Below are positions 22,601 through 35,453 of a DNA stretch of 64,000 nucleotides, in pieces. Within the stretch, counting starts at the first letter, position 1. Each line of letters starts with the position of its first letter. This stretch comes from Poecilobothrus nobilitatus (lineage: Eukaryota; Arthropoda; Insecta; Diptera; Dolichopodidae), in the NCBI GenBank assembly GCA_947095535.1, contig OX352774.1, positions 261,055,843-261,119,842 of the forward strand, in the 5' to 3' direction. Below the pieces are notes generated by a model. It did not search any database and was not told the DNA's origin. It saw only the letters and a program-made list of their open reading frames with translations. The translations under genes were made by a program, and so were the position numbers.

Positions 22601-24959
22601 CTAATAACTTTCGAATTAGACTAGAGAAGCAAAAAAAACCACTTTTTATAATGATCTTATATGGTCTCATCTGTTAATTTTGGAATTACAGCGAAGTCAT
22701 TGCCAATATTTCTTAGTGCGGTTGAGTTTTTATAATTTTTAATTAATATTGAAATCTTAATATAATAAAAGACCCTGCTGTTGATGCTGCTATTCGCTTG
22801 CCCTTTTTTCAAATTTTAGAGCACACACAATCACAATATTTCTTACTAAATGCTTACTTACATGAAAATGGGATCTAATGGGATGGGAACTAAAATAATG
22901 AGATCATTAAATATAGCGCAAAAAAGTACAGATTTGCTTAGAGAAAAAAATTACCAAAAAAATTATGATTAGTCTGTTTGACTATAGTTTTAATAGAGAA
23001 CGAGTGAGGTTTAATTGGTATATAAATCCGTCATATATAATCCTACGAAATACATTGTATATTTTTTTAAATTTTCATCAAATCCACTATAACAAAAAAA
23101 AAAAAATTCTTATGTTTTGACATTGTATTGACAAATTTCAGTTTTTTTAGAAAGTCTCTTCATTGTATATGCTAATTATTTTAGACTATAGTATATATAG
23201 TCATTTTTGTTTTTTTTTTTAATTTACTCTATTTATCGTATTTCATAAATTTTATAATTTATAATAAATGTTTGTTTTTGTATATATTTACTTCTTTGTT
23301 TACTGTATAATGTATAATGGTACAAACAAACCTACGAGTATAAGGTATCTGTAGATAGACAGAAACTCGAAACTGTATATTTTTAAATATCGTAGTCTTG
23401 CTATATAAACTTAGGTATTGTAAACATTTTTATGGTTTCAAAAAATTGTTAGGTTAATGATAACTAAAAATGCTATGTCAAGGTCGATAAATCATTTATT
23501 TAATAAGGATTATACAATACTAATAAAATTAACACGGAAAATTAAAAATAAAAAGTTTTTGTTAAAAATTGGAGTTCAAAATCCTTTAAATTGAAATTTT
23601 TTACTATTAAATGTCTAATAATTCACAAACTTAAAACTAAAATTCTTCATAAAAATAAAACATTGATTAAATTAAATTCAGGTTTAAGATGAAATTAGAG
23701 CATAAAGAATTTTTTTTAAATTATATACATGTATATATAATATTATATAATATGATGTACTTTAAAATATAGATAATATCAGATTAAATTGAATAATTTA
23801 AATTATCTTATTCTAACACAAGTTTTTTCAAAAATTTTTTTTTTTATCTGCAATAACATGTTTAGACTAATGGAAATTTTTAGGTAATTATCATATGAAT
23901 TTAAATATATACATGACTCATGAGTAATCGAAAATGACACTCAAGAGATACTTAATAAATTTTAGATTTTGATTTATTTTCATTCTATATATTATAATTA
24001 ATTAAAATAGTTAATTTAGTGAAGAATAATACTCTTTGAATTTGGAAAAGTAAACTTGTCTATTTTTTTTTTTTAAATTTAAATTATGAAATTTGCATTT
24101 TCGTTTTTATATTTAAGATGTTGTTTTTATATTATATATGGTTAAAATTTCATTGTCTTATCAATCATCGCGCATTGTGTAATCAATCGAACAAATGGAC
24201 GCAAAAATTAACACTTTTATTTCCAAAATTTTTTTGTAAATATTAAAAATAACACATTTCACAATTTTTCTCCTTTATTTAACTTTGGGTAGGTAAATTT
24301 TTTCTTTCTTTTAATAATAAAAAAATATTAGCATAGCAAACAACTCATTTTTTGAGTATACAAAAATGTAAAATTAAAAATTCTAGCAAAAACAAAATAT
24401 TTGCATCTTCAGTTCTAAATAATTAAACTTTGGAAAAAAAAAAAGCCTTCACAATAATAAGGAGCTCAATTCAAAAAATTGAAAAATTGAAAAAATTGAA
24501 TTTTACCGATACTATATAATATAGTCGTCTTATATAGCATTTCATTGGTATTAATATTTTCAAAAGGTGGATATTAACCATTTAATACCTCAGGCGCCAA
24601 TCGCGATCACCACAGCAGTTTTTTATTTTTGGAATAGCCATTTTAGATCCATATATAAAAACAAAATCATAAAAAAATCTCTTCGAACCAACTACGAACA
24701 TAGTTCTATAAGCTTATAATTAAGTTTATATATTTAATATAGGGAAGAAAACTGAGAAAATAATGAAGCTATAGATATAGAGTGCTGACATTTTTAATAT
24801 TTCATTTTTATATGACTATCATCTTTGCTATTCAAATGGAGCAAATTCGATCAGCCAAAGTAGCTTCCAAAATTAAAACTTCAAATATCTGAAATATTTG
24901 TAAAATATGATTAAATTTTATGGAGACTGCATAATATATTATATATGGGAGCGCTAGAA
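22601..24959. other. Intergenic, nothing recognised
   Basis: AT-rich DNA. A slightly less AT-rich patch at about 24585-24660 shows no open frame or structure I can name. Confidence 0.5.
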
Positions 24960-25339
24960 ATGCTCGTATCTCAAAAACTCGTTTTATCAAAATCTCGTTT
25001 TTTTTTTTAAATTTCGATAAATCTTTTATTTTTTTTTCAGAAAATACGAAATTGTAAAAAATAAGAAATTATAATTTTTAATTTTTCTCGAATAATAAAT
25101 AGGAAGTACATATTTGAAAATTGAATTCAAAATAAAGTTTTTACGCTTTTTCCAGAATATTTATATATATACATATGTATATGTGAGATTATGAATTAGG
25201 AGAGTTTTTAGAAGCGACTTCAGATTAAATATCGAACCTCTGATATCCATAACTTTCTTGTTAATATTGTGCTAAAAATTAAAAAAAATTTTTTAAAAAA
25301 AACGACATTTTAAGAAACGAGATTTTGAGATTCGAGAAT
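24960..25339. mobile_element. MITE-like element, family A copy 2
   Basis: The terminal inverted repeats extend about 42 bp: the left end is CTCGTATCTCAAAAACTCG from 24963, and the reverse complement of the right end is CTCGAATCTCAAAATCTCG to 25336. Each arm is itself built of repeated TCTCAAAA and CTCGTTT words. The interior matches copy 1 at 5948-6390 (TTACGCTTTTTCCA, then ATTTATATA). No coding capacity. Confidence 0.7.
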
Positions 25340-26444
25340 TTTGTACACAACTCATATTTTATTTCTTGCCGAATCGTTTCAAATATTTCGATTCTTTAAG
25401 AATTAGTAATGCATAATTTGGAAACTTAATTTAAATGCGTAATTATACATTAAAAATAAATTTTAATGAAAAGACCGAATTTAAAAAAAAAAAAACTTTT
25501 AACAAAATGTATGTAAATAAATGCTAAAAAAAATTTATTATATAGAATGTACATACATGTGTTTTTATGCTTATTTATAATAAAATATAACATTCTAATT
25601 TACACTGTAATGTAAAGCTTCTATTTTTCTCCCCTTTCAATATTTGTTTTTAAATTTAACTGATCTTTATTAGATATTGAATTGTGGATAGAGGTATATA
25701 CTATAATTTATTTATGAGTATTATAACATTCATTTATAAATAATTACTGATAAATTTTTTTATAATTTTTTAATCCCATTCAAAAACAAAATAACAGCAT
25801 TCCATCAAATCAAAATAAAAATGACAAGTGATTTCATAAAAGTAGAAAAATCTTTTAAATCTATCATATATAAATAATCGTTTTTTTATTAGTCGCAATG
25901 GAAATATTTTATCAAAGAGTATCATTAATTTTACGTTCACAAATGTCGCATTAATTAAATCAACAGAATTCAATAAAACGAATCAAATTTATCTGTGTAA
26001 ATATCGCGACACGCGACACTTTCCTAAAAATTAAGCTTTTAAAAAATTAATTTTAAAAATTCTTATGAATGGAAAAAAAATAATGTTGAAAAACAAAAAT
26101 AAAGAAAATTTATTTGTATCCCTTGTTGAAAATTTTTACTAACATAATTTGTGATTAGACCTTGAAATTTAATAACAATAACTAAATATTATATATTTTG
26201 TAAAATCAAATTTTAGACACGTTTTTAATAATCAGCCGACCAAAATAATAATTAGAAAGCTTTAAAATATTACGATACTATTTTTTTTTTTTTTTTTTTT
26301 TTGTCGTATAAATTTTTTTCTTTGTTTTTGTTTTTGGCGGGCGAATTTAAATTATTTTATGTATTAGAAAAAAGTTATTTTTAAATAAAATTTTAAAATA
26401 TATTTTTAGCAAATTTAAAACAAAAAATAAATATAAAAAAAAAA
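25340..26444. other. Intergenic, nothing recognised
   Basis: AT-rich. A poly(T) tract lies at about 26281-26302. The 67-codon minus frame at 25770-25973 is Phe/Ile-rich and judged chance. Confidence 0.5.
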
Positions 26445-26627
26445 ATGCTAATTAGTTTGATTATGTCCGTGTTTACAAAATTTAATTTTCAAACATTTGA
26501 ATTTTTATTATTTAATTTATTTAAACCATTAAAAAATGAATTTTGTAGAAAAACTCGTTTTTATGATGATCTTTTTATGATAACAGTTACAGAATTGCAA
26601 CCGCCAAAGTTTGAAAAAAAAACATGA
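26445..26627 (+). CDS. Possible small protein or exon, unidentified
   Basis: A 60-codon ATG-to-stop frame. The first half is hydrophobic and unremarkable. The second half, from N-E-F-C-R-K-T-R-F-Y-D-D-L onward through T-V-T-E-L-Q-P-P-K-F-E, has a more protein-like composition than other chance frames in this window. A T-rich stretch ending in AG lies about 35 bases upstream and a GTATAT follows the stop. I do not recognise the protein. It may be chance, or an exon of a gene not otherwise visible. Confidence 0.2.
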   Translation: MLISLIMSVFTKFNFQTFEFLLFNLFKPLKNEFCRKTRFYDDLFMITVTELQPPKFEKKT

Positions 26628-27710
26628 AGGTATATATAATATATTCATATAATATACTTTTTGTTCTTAGGGACTTATATAAGTATATACTCTATTACAT
26701 CAAAATATATATAGCTATTATATATAAGTTTTTATAAAAATTTTAAGAATATGTATAGGATTAACTAACATTCCAAATATTAATTTTTTTTAATGTGTTT
26801 TTAGATGGATAAGACGTTTAAATAATTTCCTTTTTAATAGAAGGTATTTTTTTTTTTTGATTTTTTACAATTTTTCTCAAAAAAATGCAATGTTTCAATT
26901 AATTTTTTTTTTTTTAAATTAATTTATTTGATTTTGACATGATTGTACTAAATTGAAGTACTAAAATATCAAAAATAATTTGTATTCGACTTAAATGACA
27001 ATCATATCTACGATCATATTTTTTGTTATTTTATGAGAATTTATCATTATTCGTTATACAAAAATATGAGTAATAAATTTAAAAAGCAAATATTTAGTAA
27101 AAATATAATATTATTAAATTTCCCATTTGCATAATATTTACAAACACATTATATATATGTACAGACAGGTATATATAAATTTTATTTACTTACTTATAGA
27201 ATAGTATAATTTTTATTTAAGTGTAAATAATAATTTCAGAACAATTTTTAAATACTATAAAGATTATTTTTTCATTAATATTTTTTATAAAATCTATTGA
27301 AAGTAATAAATATGAAATATAAAATGAATTCATAATGAAGTACGTGGACATATAAGTTACCTTAATTTTTCTAAATAACAAAATTTATATCAATTTTTTT
27401 ATATCATTTCAATTAAATTTTATTAAGTTTTCCTTTAAGAAATGAATTTTAAATTTGAAAGTGTTTTTATAAAAGGGATTACAATAATTCCATAAGCAAA
27501 ATGATATAAATAAAAAAAACAGGTGTTTTAAAAGGTGTATATATATTCAATTTCAAAAAGAATAATACCTATGTTTTTATTTTTTTTGAAAAAGTTAATT
27601 TAGCAAATTGATTTAGCAATTGATTGATTAATTTAGTTGTTCCTAAAAGTATGCTAAGATAACACCAAAAATTATTTTTTTTGAAATTTGTTAACGTAAT
27701 AAAGATTGAT
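26628..27710. other. Intergenic, nothing recognised
   Basis: AT-rich DNA with TATATATG microsatellites and T-runs; no gene or clear repeat structure seen. Confidence 0.5.
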
Positions 27711-27900
27711 ATGGTCGAGTGGTTAAGCATTTAGCTTATTAACAAATTGAATGCGGATTTATATCTTGCTCGTGCAGTAAGCAATTTAAAAGAAAATTAC
27801 TGAAAAAGTACCAAATCTCTCTTGATAAGTGCACGCTCTACAAGATCAGAACAAATATATCGAGCACAACTGAGTATGTCACTTACAAATTTTATATTTA
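27711..27900 (+). mobile_element. Degraded tRNA-derived SINE
   Basis: The head has a good A-box, TGGTCGAGTGGTTAAGC, at 27712-27728. The expected B-box, around 27755-27766, is decayed (GGATTTATATC). The following body contains AACTGAGTATGTCACTTA, which resembles TACTGAGATGGCTCACAT in the SINE at 39130-39327. It lacks tRNA cloverleaf pairing, so it is not a tRNA gene. Confidence 0.45.
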
Positions 27901-29129
27901 TTATCAAGAAAAGTTTAAAATTTGAAATATTATATTTATAATTTTTTGCAAAATTATTTAATAAAAATTACGGTTCATTCAATTGGGTGTTTTTTTTTTT
28001 TATCTGAACTATCTGAACCTTATTCTAACAATTATTTGCTCAAAAGTGATTGAGGTAATTGAATTAATAGAATTTAAGTTAAGAATTAACGATTGAAATA
28101 TAGATCTCCCAAAGTGGTATAGAGTTAAATATAAAAGTATCTTCTTTATTTAAAACACTGTAGAACTTTTGTAATAAACTAACCCACATGGTAAAACCAT
28201 TTCTTACAAAGTAGATTTTTTTCAAAACAGACTAAAAAAAAATAATTTATTATTTTTAACGTATAACGGTATACAACAAAGTTCTTTTCAAAAAAGCAAA
28301 TTCTAAAAAAATAACCAAAATTTTATTATTAAACTTTAGAAATAGTTTTGAATTTTCCTTCAAAATTATCAAGTTTTTTTTTATCGTTCATAGTTCATAG
28401 TTCATAGTTCCGTTATTCTAAAAAAATTAGAATAATAATTTGAAATTTTCCGTTAACTTTTTTACCTTCTGATTATAAAATTGCTTATATATTCAACTAT
28501 ATATATAATAAAAAATATTCAAATTCATATAAAAATTTCAAAACACATGGTTAGCCGGTCTACTTTAAATAAATTAATTATCAAAATCAAGTTATAATGT
28601 AATTGATTAGAAATATCATTAAATGATAAAATAATTAATACATATATTACATACATATATAAACTTTTAATCTAAAAATATTTTTCTTAATCATTTCTAT
28701 AACAGCTTTTATAATGATTTGCTAAAAACAAAAGTTTATTAATCTAATAGAACATGTTGCACTTTTAAGGTCAAACACAATGCAATGTAAATTCGAATAA
28801 AAATAACGGTGAGAAAAAAAAAATTAACAAATTGTATGCAATTATGATGCTTAATTAATAATAAAGTTATAGTCATTCGTCATGATTTTTAATTATTTTC
28901 ATTAAAAATAAATTTTTCTTTTAATAAATTTTATTTACATCAAGGTGCTTCCGAATACAAAAACAAAAACCAAGGCAGTATCTAAAACCAAAAGGTTTTC
29001 AAAAACGCACATTTTCCAGTGCTTAAGTTACAGATGTCTTAAGATACATGTGTCCAAGTGTTTAGCCTACACATGTGAAAAATTAGCAAATTTTCAGATT
29101 AATTTTGTATAGAGGAAGGTACAAAAAAA
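27901..29129. other. Intergenic, nothing recognised
   Basis: A threefold 7-bp repeat (CATAGTT) lies at about 28389-28410. Otherwise plain AT-rich DNA. Confidence 0.5.
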
Positions 29130-29515
29130 TGTTCTAAGGTATGCTATAATTCTGAAAGATCTTTCTTCCTTTTTAACTAAAAGTGTGCCGGAGTTATGAA
29201 AAAAGCAAAAAATTGCTTTAAGTATTAATTTAAATCGAAATTTCTTTAAATGATTTTGATTTATAAAGCTAAAAGAATGTATTTAGCGTTTTTAATGATG
29301 ATAAGATGATAAATACATTTGAAAATAAATTTTTTTCTAATATTAAGAGGCTTTTTTTAGCTTCGTAATGGATGAAAATACATAAACAAAATTGTTCCAC
29401 AATATTACATTTTTTTTTTATTAGACCTTTCCATGGTTACAATTTCTTTGTCTTGTCTTAAACTCTGTTTTGTTTAGAAGTTTTGTTAACAGACAAACTG
29501 ACGAAAAAAGTTTAA
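29130..29515 (-). mobile_element. Decayed Helentron-like fragment
   Basis: It shares words and their order with 7560-8000 (TTCTGAAAGATCTT, AACTAAAAGNGTGCCG, GAGTTATGAA) and ends in a degraded GACAGACAAACTGACG block where the GTCC microsatellite would be. No termini are recognised. Confidence 0.4.
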
Positions 29516-32500
29516 CTATAGTATCCTGATTTTTTAAAAATGTACACTAAAAATAATCTAAAAATTTTCCAATTGTTGCAAGTACACAATTCTACAAATT
29601 TCAGATTTTGTATTTATATTATTATTTGTAAATAGTTGCATTAGAAGTTTTCACACAGTCAAACTTACGTGGACAAAGGAATTAAATAAAATATAATATG
29701 TTATTGTATTATTTTTAAAAAAATATTGAAACAAAAATTACTTTTTTAGTATCTATATTTTCCATATTTGAATCATGACAGAATGATGAAAGAAATTTTT
29801 TACGTTTTATAAAAGCTTAATAGACATTTTTTATAAGACGATATTTAAATTTAATATATTAAATAAAATCAAAATTTGAGATAAGTAAGTAAGTAATTTT
29901 TGAGAATAAATATAAATAACATTCAGAATAATTTTTTTCATTCCCTGCCATCTTACATCTAAGAGAGCTATAAGGGTTGATTCAAAACCTATGGAAATTC
30001 TAAACCTATATATATATGCAAATTTCTTAAAAGTAAGATGAAAAATCTAAAGTTATGTGTTAATATAGTATCTTTTATTTATGAAAAAAATTTTATTATT
30101 TTAAAACCATGCGCTTCTTAAAAAAAACCACATATTTTAAAAACATATGCCTTTTAAAAGCCTCATGTTTAATCTTCATCTATTGCTTTGTTTCATATTA
30201 TCCTTTGAATTTTGAAAAAAAATTAATTTAAAAGTATGGAATTTCTTTAATACACAAAAAAAAAACACAAAACTTTAATGAAAATAGATGTCTATTAAAA
30301 TTTATTTATTTAAATGTTCTAAAAGGTTTACCTATATATGAAATGTGCACTTAATCAAACACCTAATGTCAATAAAAATTAAATATTACTTGTCTATCTA
30401 CATACGAGTATATAATTCATTTTTAAACAATCTTATCAATTTTTTTTTTTTACTTTTTCTATTTAATTTTACTTAGATAATAATTTTTTTTTAAATATAT
30501 AGAATTTAAATTACACAAATAAAAACATTAATTTATACAAATTAATATTTAAATATCACGTTCAAGGTCACTCTATTTAAAATTGAAGGAGGAAAAACAG
30601 AAAAACAATTTGAAAAAAAAAAATAAATTTAAATTATTTTTATGACATCGAATAATTTAAATTATTTTTCGAAATCTTTTGCCAACATATACATTTTAAA
30701 GTAATTGGCACAATATTATTAGAAAATTTTCTATCTTTATTTGAATTGTTAATTTAAAAACACTAATTGAATAATATATACATATATATATATACATATT
30801 ATATAAATATTTAAATAATTAAAAAAATATCTAGGAAACAAAATTGTTAGAAGGTTAAAATAACGCTTAATTGTTAAATATTTAAAGATTAAAAATATTT
30901 ATAAATTTAATTCAATATTGATTTTTAGTTTACATATATACATATAATATAGTTGTTTTATATGAAAGGATATATATCTAATGAAAAATAAATTATTAAT
31001 TTCTGAGTTAAAATTCGATACACGCATAATGTATTAAGAAAATAATATAAAATTACGCATTTTTTGTATTTTTTTAAAAAACAATAAAATAATTAAAACA
31101 AAACCATTAAATTTACATATAATTATATCAATTTTAAAAAAATTAGTAGTTATTGAAAAAAACCAAAACAAAAAATAAAGTTAAAATATTTTCCAACAAA
31201 AAAAAAAAAACCACTGACCGCTATCATATGGCAAATAAAAATACATATATATTAAATACATATGCAATGTATGTATATGTAACATGTATATGTAAATAAT
31301 GAAAAAAAAAAAATTGAAATTAAAATAAATCATTGATTAAAAAATATTTCCCGTTGAAAGTTTTAGGCATAACTAAACATTACATAATATTATTAGAAAA
31401 CAAGGGTTTTTTAGACCATTCCATTTATACCAGTTGGAAATTGAACTCAAACAGACTACGATAACTAAAATTTATTCTACGATAATTAAAAATATATATA
31501 TACCTAATCTGATATTTAAAATATTTATATGTACATATATATGTAATATCAGGTAATATTATATAAAAAAAAAGATATATATATATATAGGTAACTTTAC
31601 AGAATGTCAACTTTTTTATTTTAAATATTAATTACAAAATTTATTCAAAATATACGTAAAAATGTTGGTAATATCGTAATCGTAGTATATAAAACTTTTA
31701 AAAATTGAAAAGAAATATTTTAGCTACTGTTAAACGAACCTTTAACTCTAACTCTAAAATTATATTTTTCCTTTTTTTTTTTTTTCTATAATTTATAATT
31801 ATATCCAGGTCTCTTATTTTTAAGGTTTTTTTTTATTTAATAAAAACACTACTATAGATTTAAATAGAACTTTTGTGACTGCATTTTTCTTTTTCGGTAA
31901 TTTAATTAAATTTTTGATCGACCTAAAATTATCTTTTATATTATTAAATTTAAATACACTTTTATTAAACGAAATTAAATGTAAAATAAAAAAAAAAAAA
32001 ATACAAAAACATTACTTTTTTTTTAGTATAATTTAACTTTTTTCTTAAATTTAACTTTAAAATGATTGGGATAGAAATATCAGATAGAAAATCAATTTAT
32101 TTAAAAATTTTCATTTTTATTTTTTTGAACTATATGTATGTATATTCATATTTTAATGTTCAATTATATAATTTTTATTTAATTTAATATTAAAAAAAAA
32201 AAAAAAAAAAAAAAACGTATAAATTAGGTATAAATTAATTTAAAATTGAATACAAAAAAAAAAATATTCACTTGTTATATCGCAATGTTTCACATGAAAT
32301 GTTTAAATTGTATAATATAGATTTTACTTTTTATTATTTTTTTTTAAGTTTTTATTTTATATTTTAGAACGAACCGTTTTGTACGATATTTATTGTATAA
32401 CTGAATAAAAGCTTTCATTTCATTTAAGTTTTGTAGAAATAAGACGCTAAAAATGCAAAAAAAAAATTAATTGATAAGATTGATATGTTTTATTTTTATT

Positions 32501-32999
32501 TTTCTTAATTATTATTATTGTTTTTTTCTTTTTTAATCAAATTTAATCTGTATTAGCATTCAAATACAATATAATTTTTATTAAAATAATAGAAATTATG
32601 TAAAAGAAATAAAATAAATCATATATCTATATACGATTATAAAACGTTAATAAAGCTTATTTTCAAAGTATTATTCAACCCCTATATATGAAAATTTAAA
32701 AAAAAAAACCTCCCTTTGCAAACAATTTTAGTTTAAATTAAAAAAATTAAATTATTAAATTAGTAAAACACTTATATCATTTTTGTTTAATTTTCTGAAT
32801 TTCAATGACATTACCATTAAGTCAATTGTCTGGGCGTATAATAAACATTATTATAGTCAATATTGTAATAAGAGTAGAATAATAATTTTTAATCGCCGTG
32901 GACGAATTACGTATTTTTAACATAATAATATTAAAAATTTTAAACATTACATTAATTATTTTTTACCAAATATAAAACATCTTAATTTAAAATGGCTGA
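29516..32999. other. Intergenic, nothing recognised
   Basis: Extremely AT-rich with many A/T homopolymers, including an A-run at about 32194-32214. No gene or RNA seen on either strand. Confidence 0.5.
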
Positions 33000-33680
33000 G
33001 AAATTCGACTCCTTATAACACTTTTACACCTTAAAGCAATGAAATTTCAACCAATATGGATAGATATTTTTAAAAAATATTTTTTTAGAACTGCAATCTT
33101 TACAAAGCTGCAACATTCAAAATTGAAAAAAAATCCTTTATCTATAAAAACCTTAAACAATAATAAATTTCTTAGCCTAACTATAAATCACGATCAAGAT
33201 AATATACCGGTTTAAAATCAGGTTAGAATTTCATTTTTAACAATTACACCACTATTTCTCAAATACTAAAAGATATATATACAAACATGAAGTTTTAGGA
33301 AGTGTAAAATCTTTGAGAATAAGCATAAGTTACGTCAGAAAAAAAATGTTTCTTTCAATTTTGGTTTTATCCATCAACTCACTTCTATACAGAACTATGA
33401 GAAGTTAAAAATTAAAAATTTTCTTTTTTTAGGCATCTGGAACTTGCATTCTCAAACAAAAATTTTTTAAAGCTATAGGATTCAAAATTGAAAACTTTTT
33501 TTTAAATGTATATAACCAGTTTTCCGTAAAATTGAAAAAAAAAAAAACTGTCACTTGATTTTTTACAATTTCCTTTACTATATAAAGAATTTTCAAAATA
33601 AAATTTGTTTAAAATAATCTTTTGCAGATTTTCAGGGGCAAATATTTTTTAAATATTCGTCTTTGAAAATTTAAATTCCA
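33000..33680 (+). mobile_element. Strongly decayed Helentron-like body
   Basis: The stretch near 33310-33350 (AATCTTTGAGAATAAG, then AAGTTACGTCAGAAA) matches the body of the element at 37267-38170 (GATCTTTGAAAATAAG, then GAGTCATTTCAGAAA). The hairpin, GTCC block and ends are not recognisable. Limits are approximate. Confidence 0.35.
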
Positions 33681-35127
33681 CAAAAAAATAAAAGCAAACG
33701 TTTAAACAAGATCAAGAAAATTAATCTCTTTAATTTATATTTCGTTTTCCAGTTTTTCTTTAAAAATACGGTATACAGTTTGTGAAATGTGAATTGTGAA
33801 AGTTTATTAAATTTATGACATTAAACTCAATTAAATCTAAAATTAATTTATGAACTATTAAAACAGGAACTTAAAGATCTGAAAAACAAAGGAGTTAAAA
33901 CATAACACCATTACGAAATTTTTCTCTAATCATGACTAAAACTCCTAAAACATATGTTGTAAAAATTTTAAATTAAAATTAATACATACATTTTTTTCTC
34001 TTATATAAATATACTTTGTCAAAAACAGTAAAACAATTAAGACTAAAAATATGAATTCCGAAACACTTGCGCAATTATAAAATAATTAAATTATTATTAA
34101 AATAAAAAACAAAAATTATAGAATTTGTAAAAAAAATTATTTCTAAACATATTTTTTAGAACCTTCCAGTATTATGAATGGATGAATAATTTGATTTGGA
34201 GTGTGACAAAATTCTTTTTTTTTTTTCTTTTTTATTTAATTTTACAAAATTGAAAACAAAACCTAAAAAGACTTCTTATTTAGTACAAACATTTTGTACA
34301 AACATTTTTGGATTACATTTTGTACTTGGGCGGGCAAATATACAAAGCTCTCACAATTAAAATTATATATATATTAAATTAATTAATTATAATATTAGGT
34401 ATGGAGTGGAGTTTAGTTTTAAATAGAATGAATCTATCCAACTGTTTTTTGTTTTTTTTTTAACTAACTTAAATTTCACTAAAGCTAATATTAATACTTA
34501 AACTTGCTTAAACTAATATTTAACCAACTTTAAATCTAAATTATCTCAAAAAAATTTATTATGTAGATGGTTTCAATTTTTCTTTTGTCGGCAAATTTAA
34601 TGAATTTTTTTATTAGAGTCACGATCAGCCGTTAGGTCATATCCAATATTAATAATTTTGGATATAGCTTAAGCCAAGTAATCAATAGCTTAGTGAAAAT
34701 AATGATTAAAAGAAAAACTAAAGTTTAGTTAAATATGCGAATTGGATACCTCATAAAAGTGTATATATATAAAAGGAACAAAAACGTTAGGTACATACTA
34801 ATACTAATTGTATTAAAAGTTTTTTAACATATAATAATTTTACTTTGCTACAGAGTGTTCATCTACAAAATAACAGTTTAGCTAAATTTATAGTTTAGTT
34901 AAAGCATTATTTGCTTTTATGATTTGAGTTTGTAGTTAAAATTATACAAGTAGATACAATGAAGTAATAAATTTTTAAAATTTATACAAAGTTTTTAATT
35001 TTTGTCTTATCCGGAGATAAATTTTAAAAATCACTTTAATTTGTTTTAATATCTCGACGTAATTATACTGTAAAGTTGGGATTCTAGGAATAATTATTAT
35101 AATTGTCAATAAAATACTTTAAATATA
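33681..35127. other. Intergenic, nothing recognised
   Basis: AT-rich. A small inverted repeat, TATCCAA/TTGGATA, lies near 34640-34665. Confidence 0.5.
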
Positions 35128-35453
35128 CAGATTGTTTGAGGAATAAACAGCATAACTTCAAGAAGTGATATAGGGGTGGTCAAAACAAGCAAAACACATT
35201 TGAAAATTTATAGAAGTTATAATAAAAAAAACCTTTTTGGGAATGGTACTAAATTTTCTTTTATATGTATAACACTTTCAAAATTATAAATAATAAAAAC
35301 TAAGCAACGTTTTTTTTTTAAAAAGAGGAAATCTTTAGACCCCCTCTCAGTAACGGTTAGAAATAGACCCACCAATCATAAGGTGATTTTAGCTTGTTTT
35401 GATCTCCCCTATCACTATTTAAAGTTATGCTGTTCTATTCCTCAACCACTCTG
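35128..35453. mobile_element. Tc1/mariner-type MITE, family B
   Basis: A 326-bp element with about 65-bp terminal inverted repeats. The left end is CAGATTGTTTGAGGAAT, with CAGCATAACTT and GGTCAAAACAAGC further in. The reverse complement of the right end is CAGAGTGGTTGAGGAAT, with CAGCATAACTT and GATCAAAACAAGC. Both ends abut TA, the expected target duplication. The interior has no coding capacity. The CAG termini and TA site place it in the Tc1/mariner superfamily by established criteria; the mobilising transposase is unknown and the Tc1 relic at 20811 has different ends. Confidence 0.85.
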
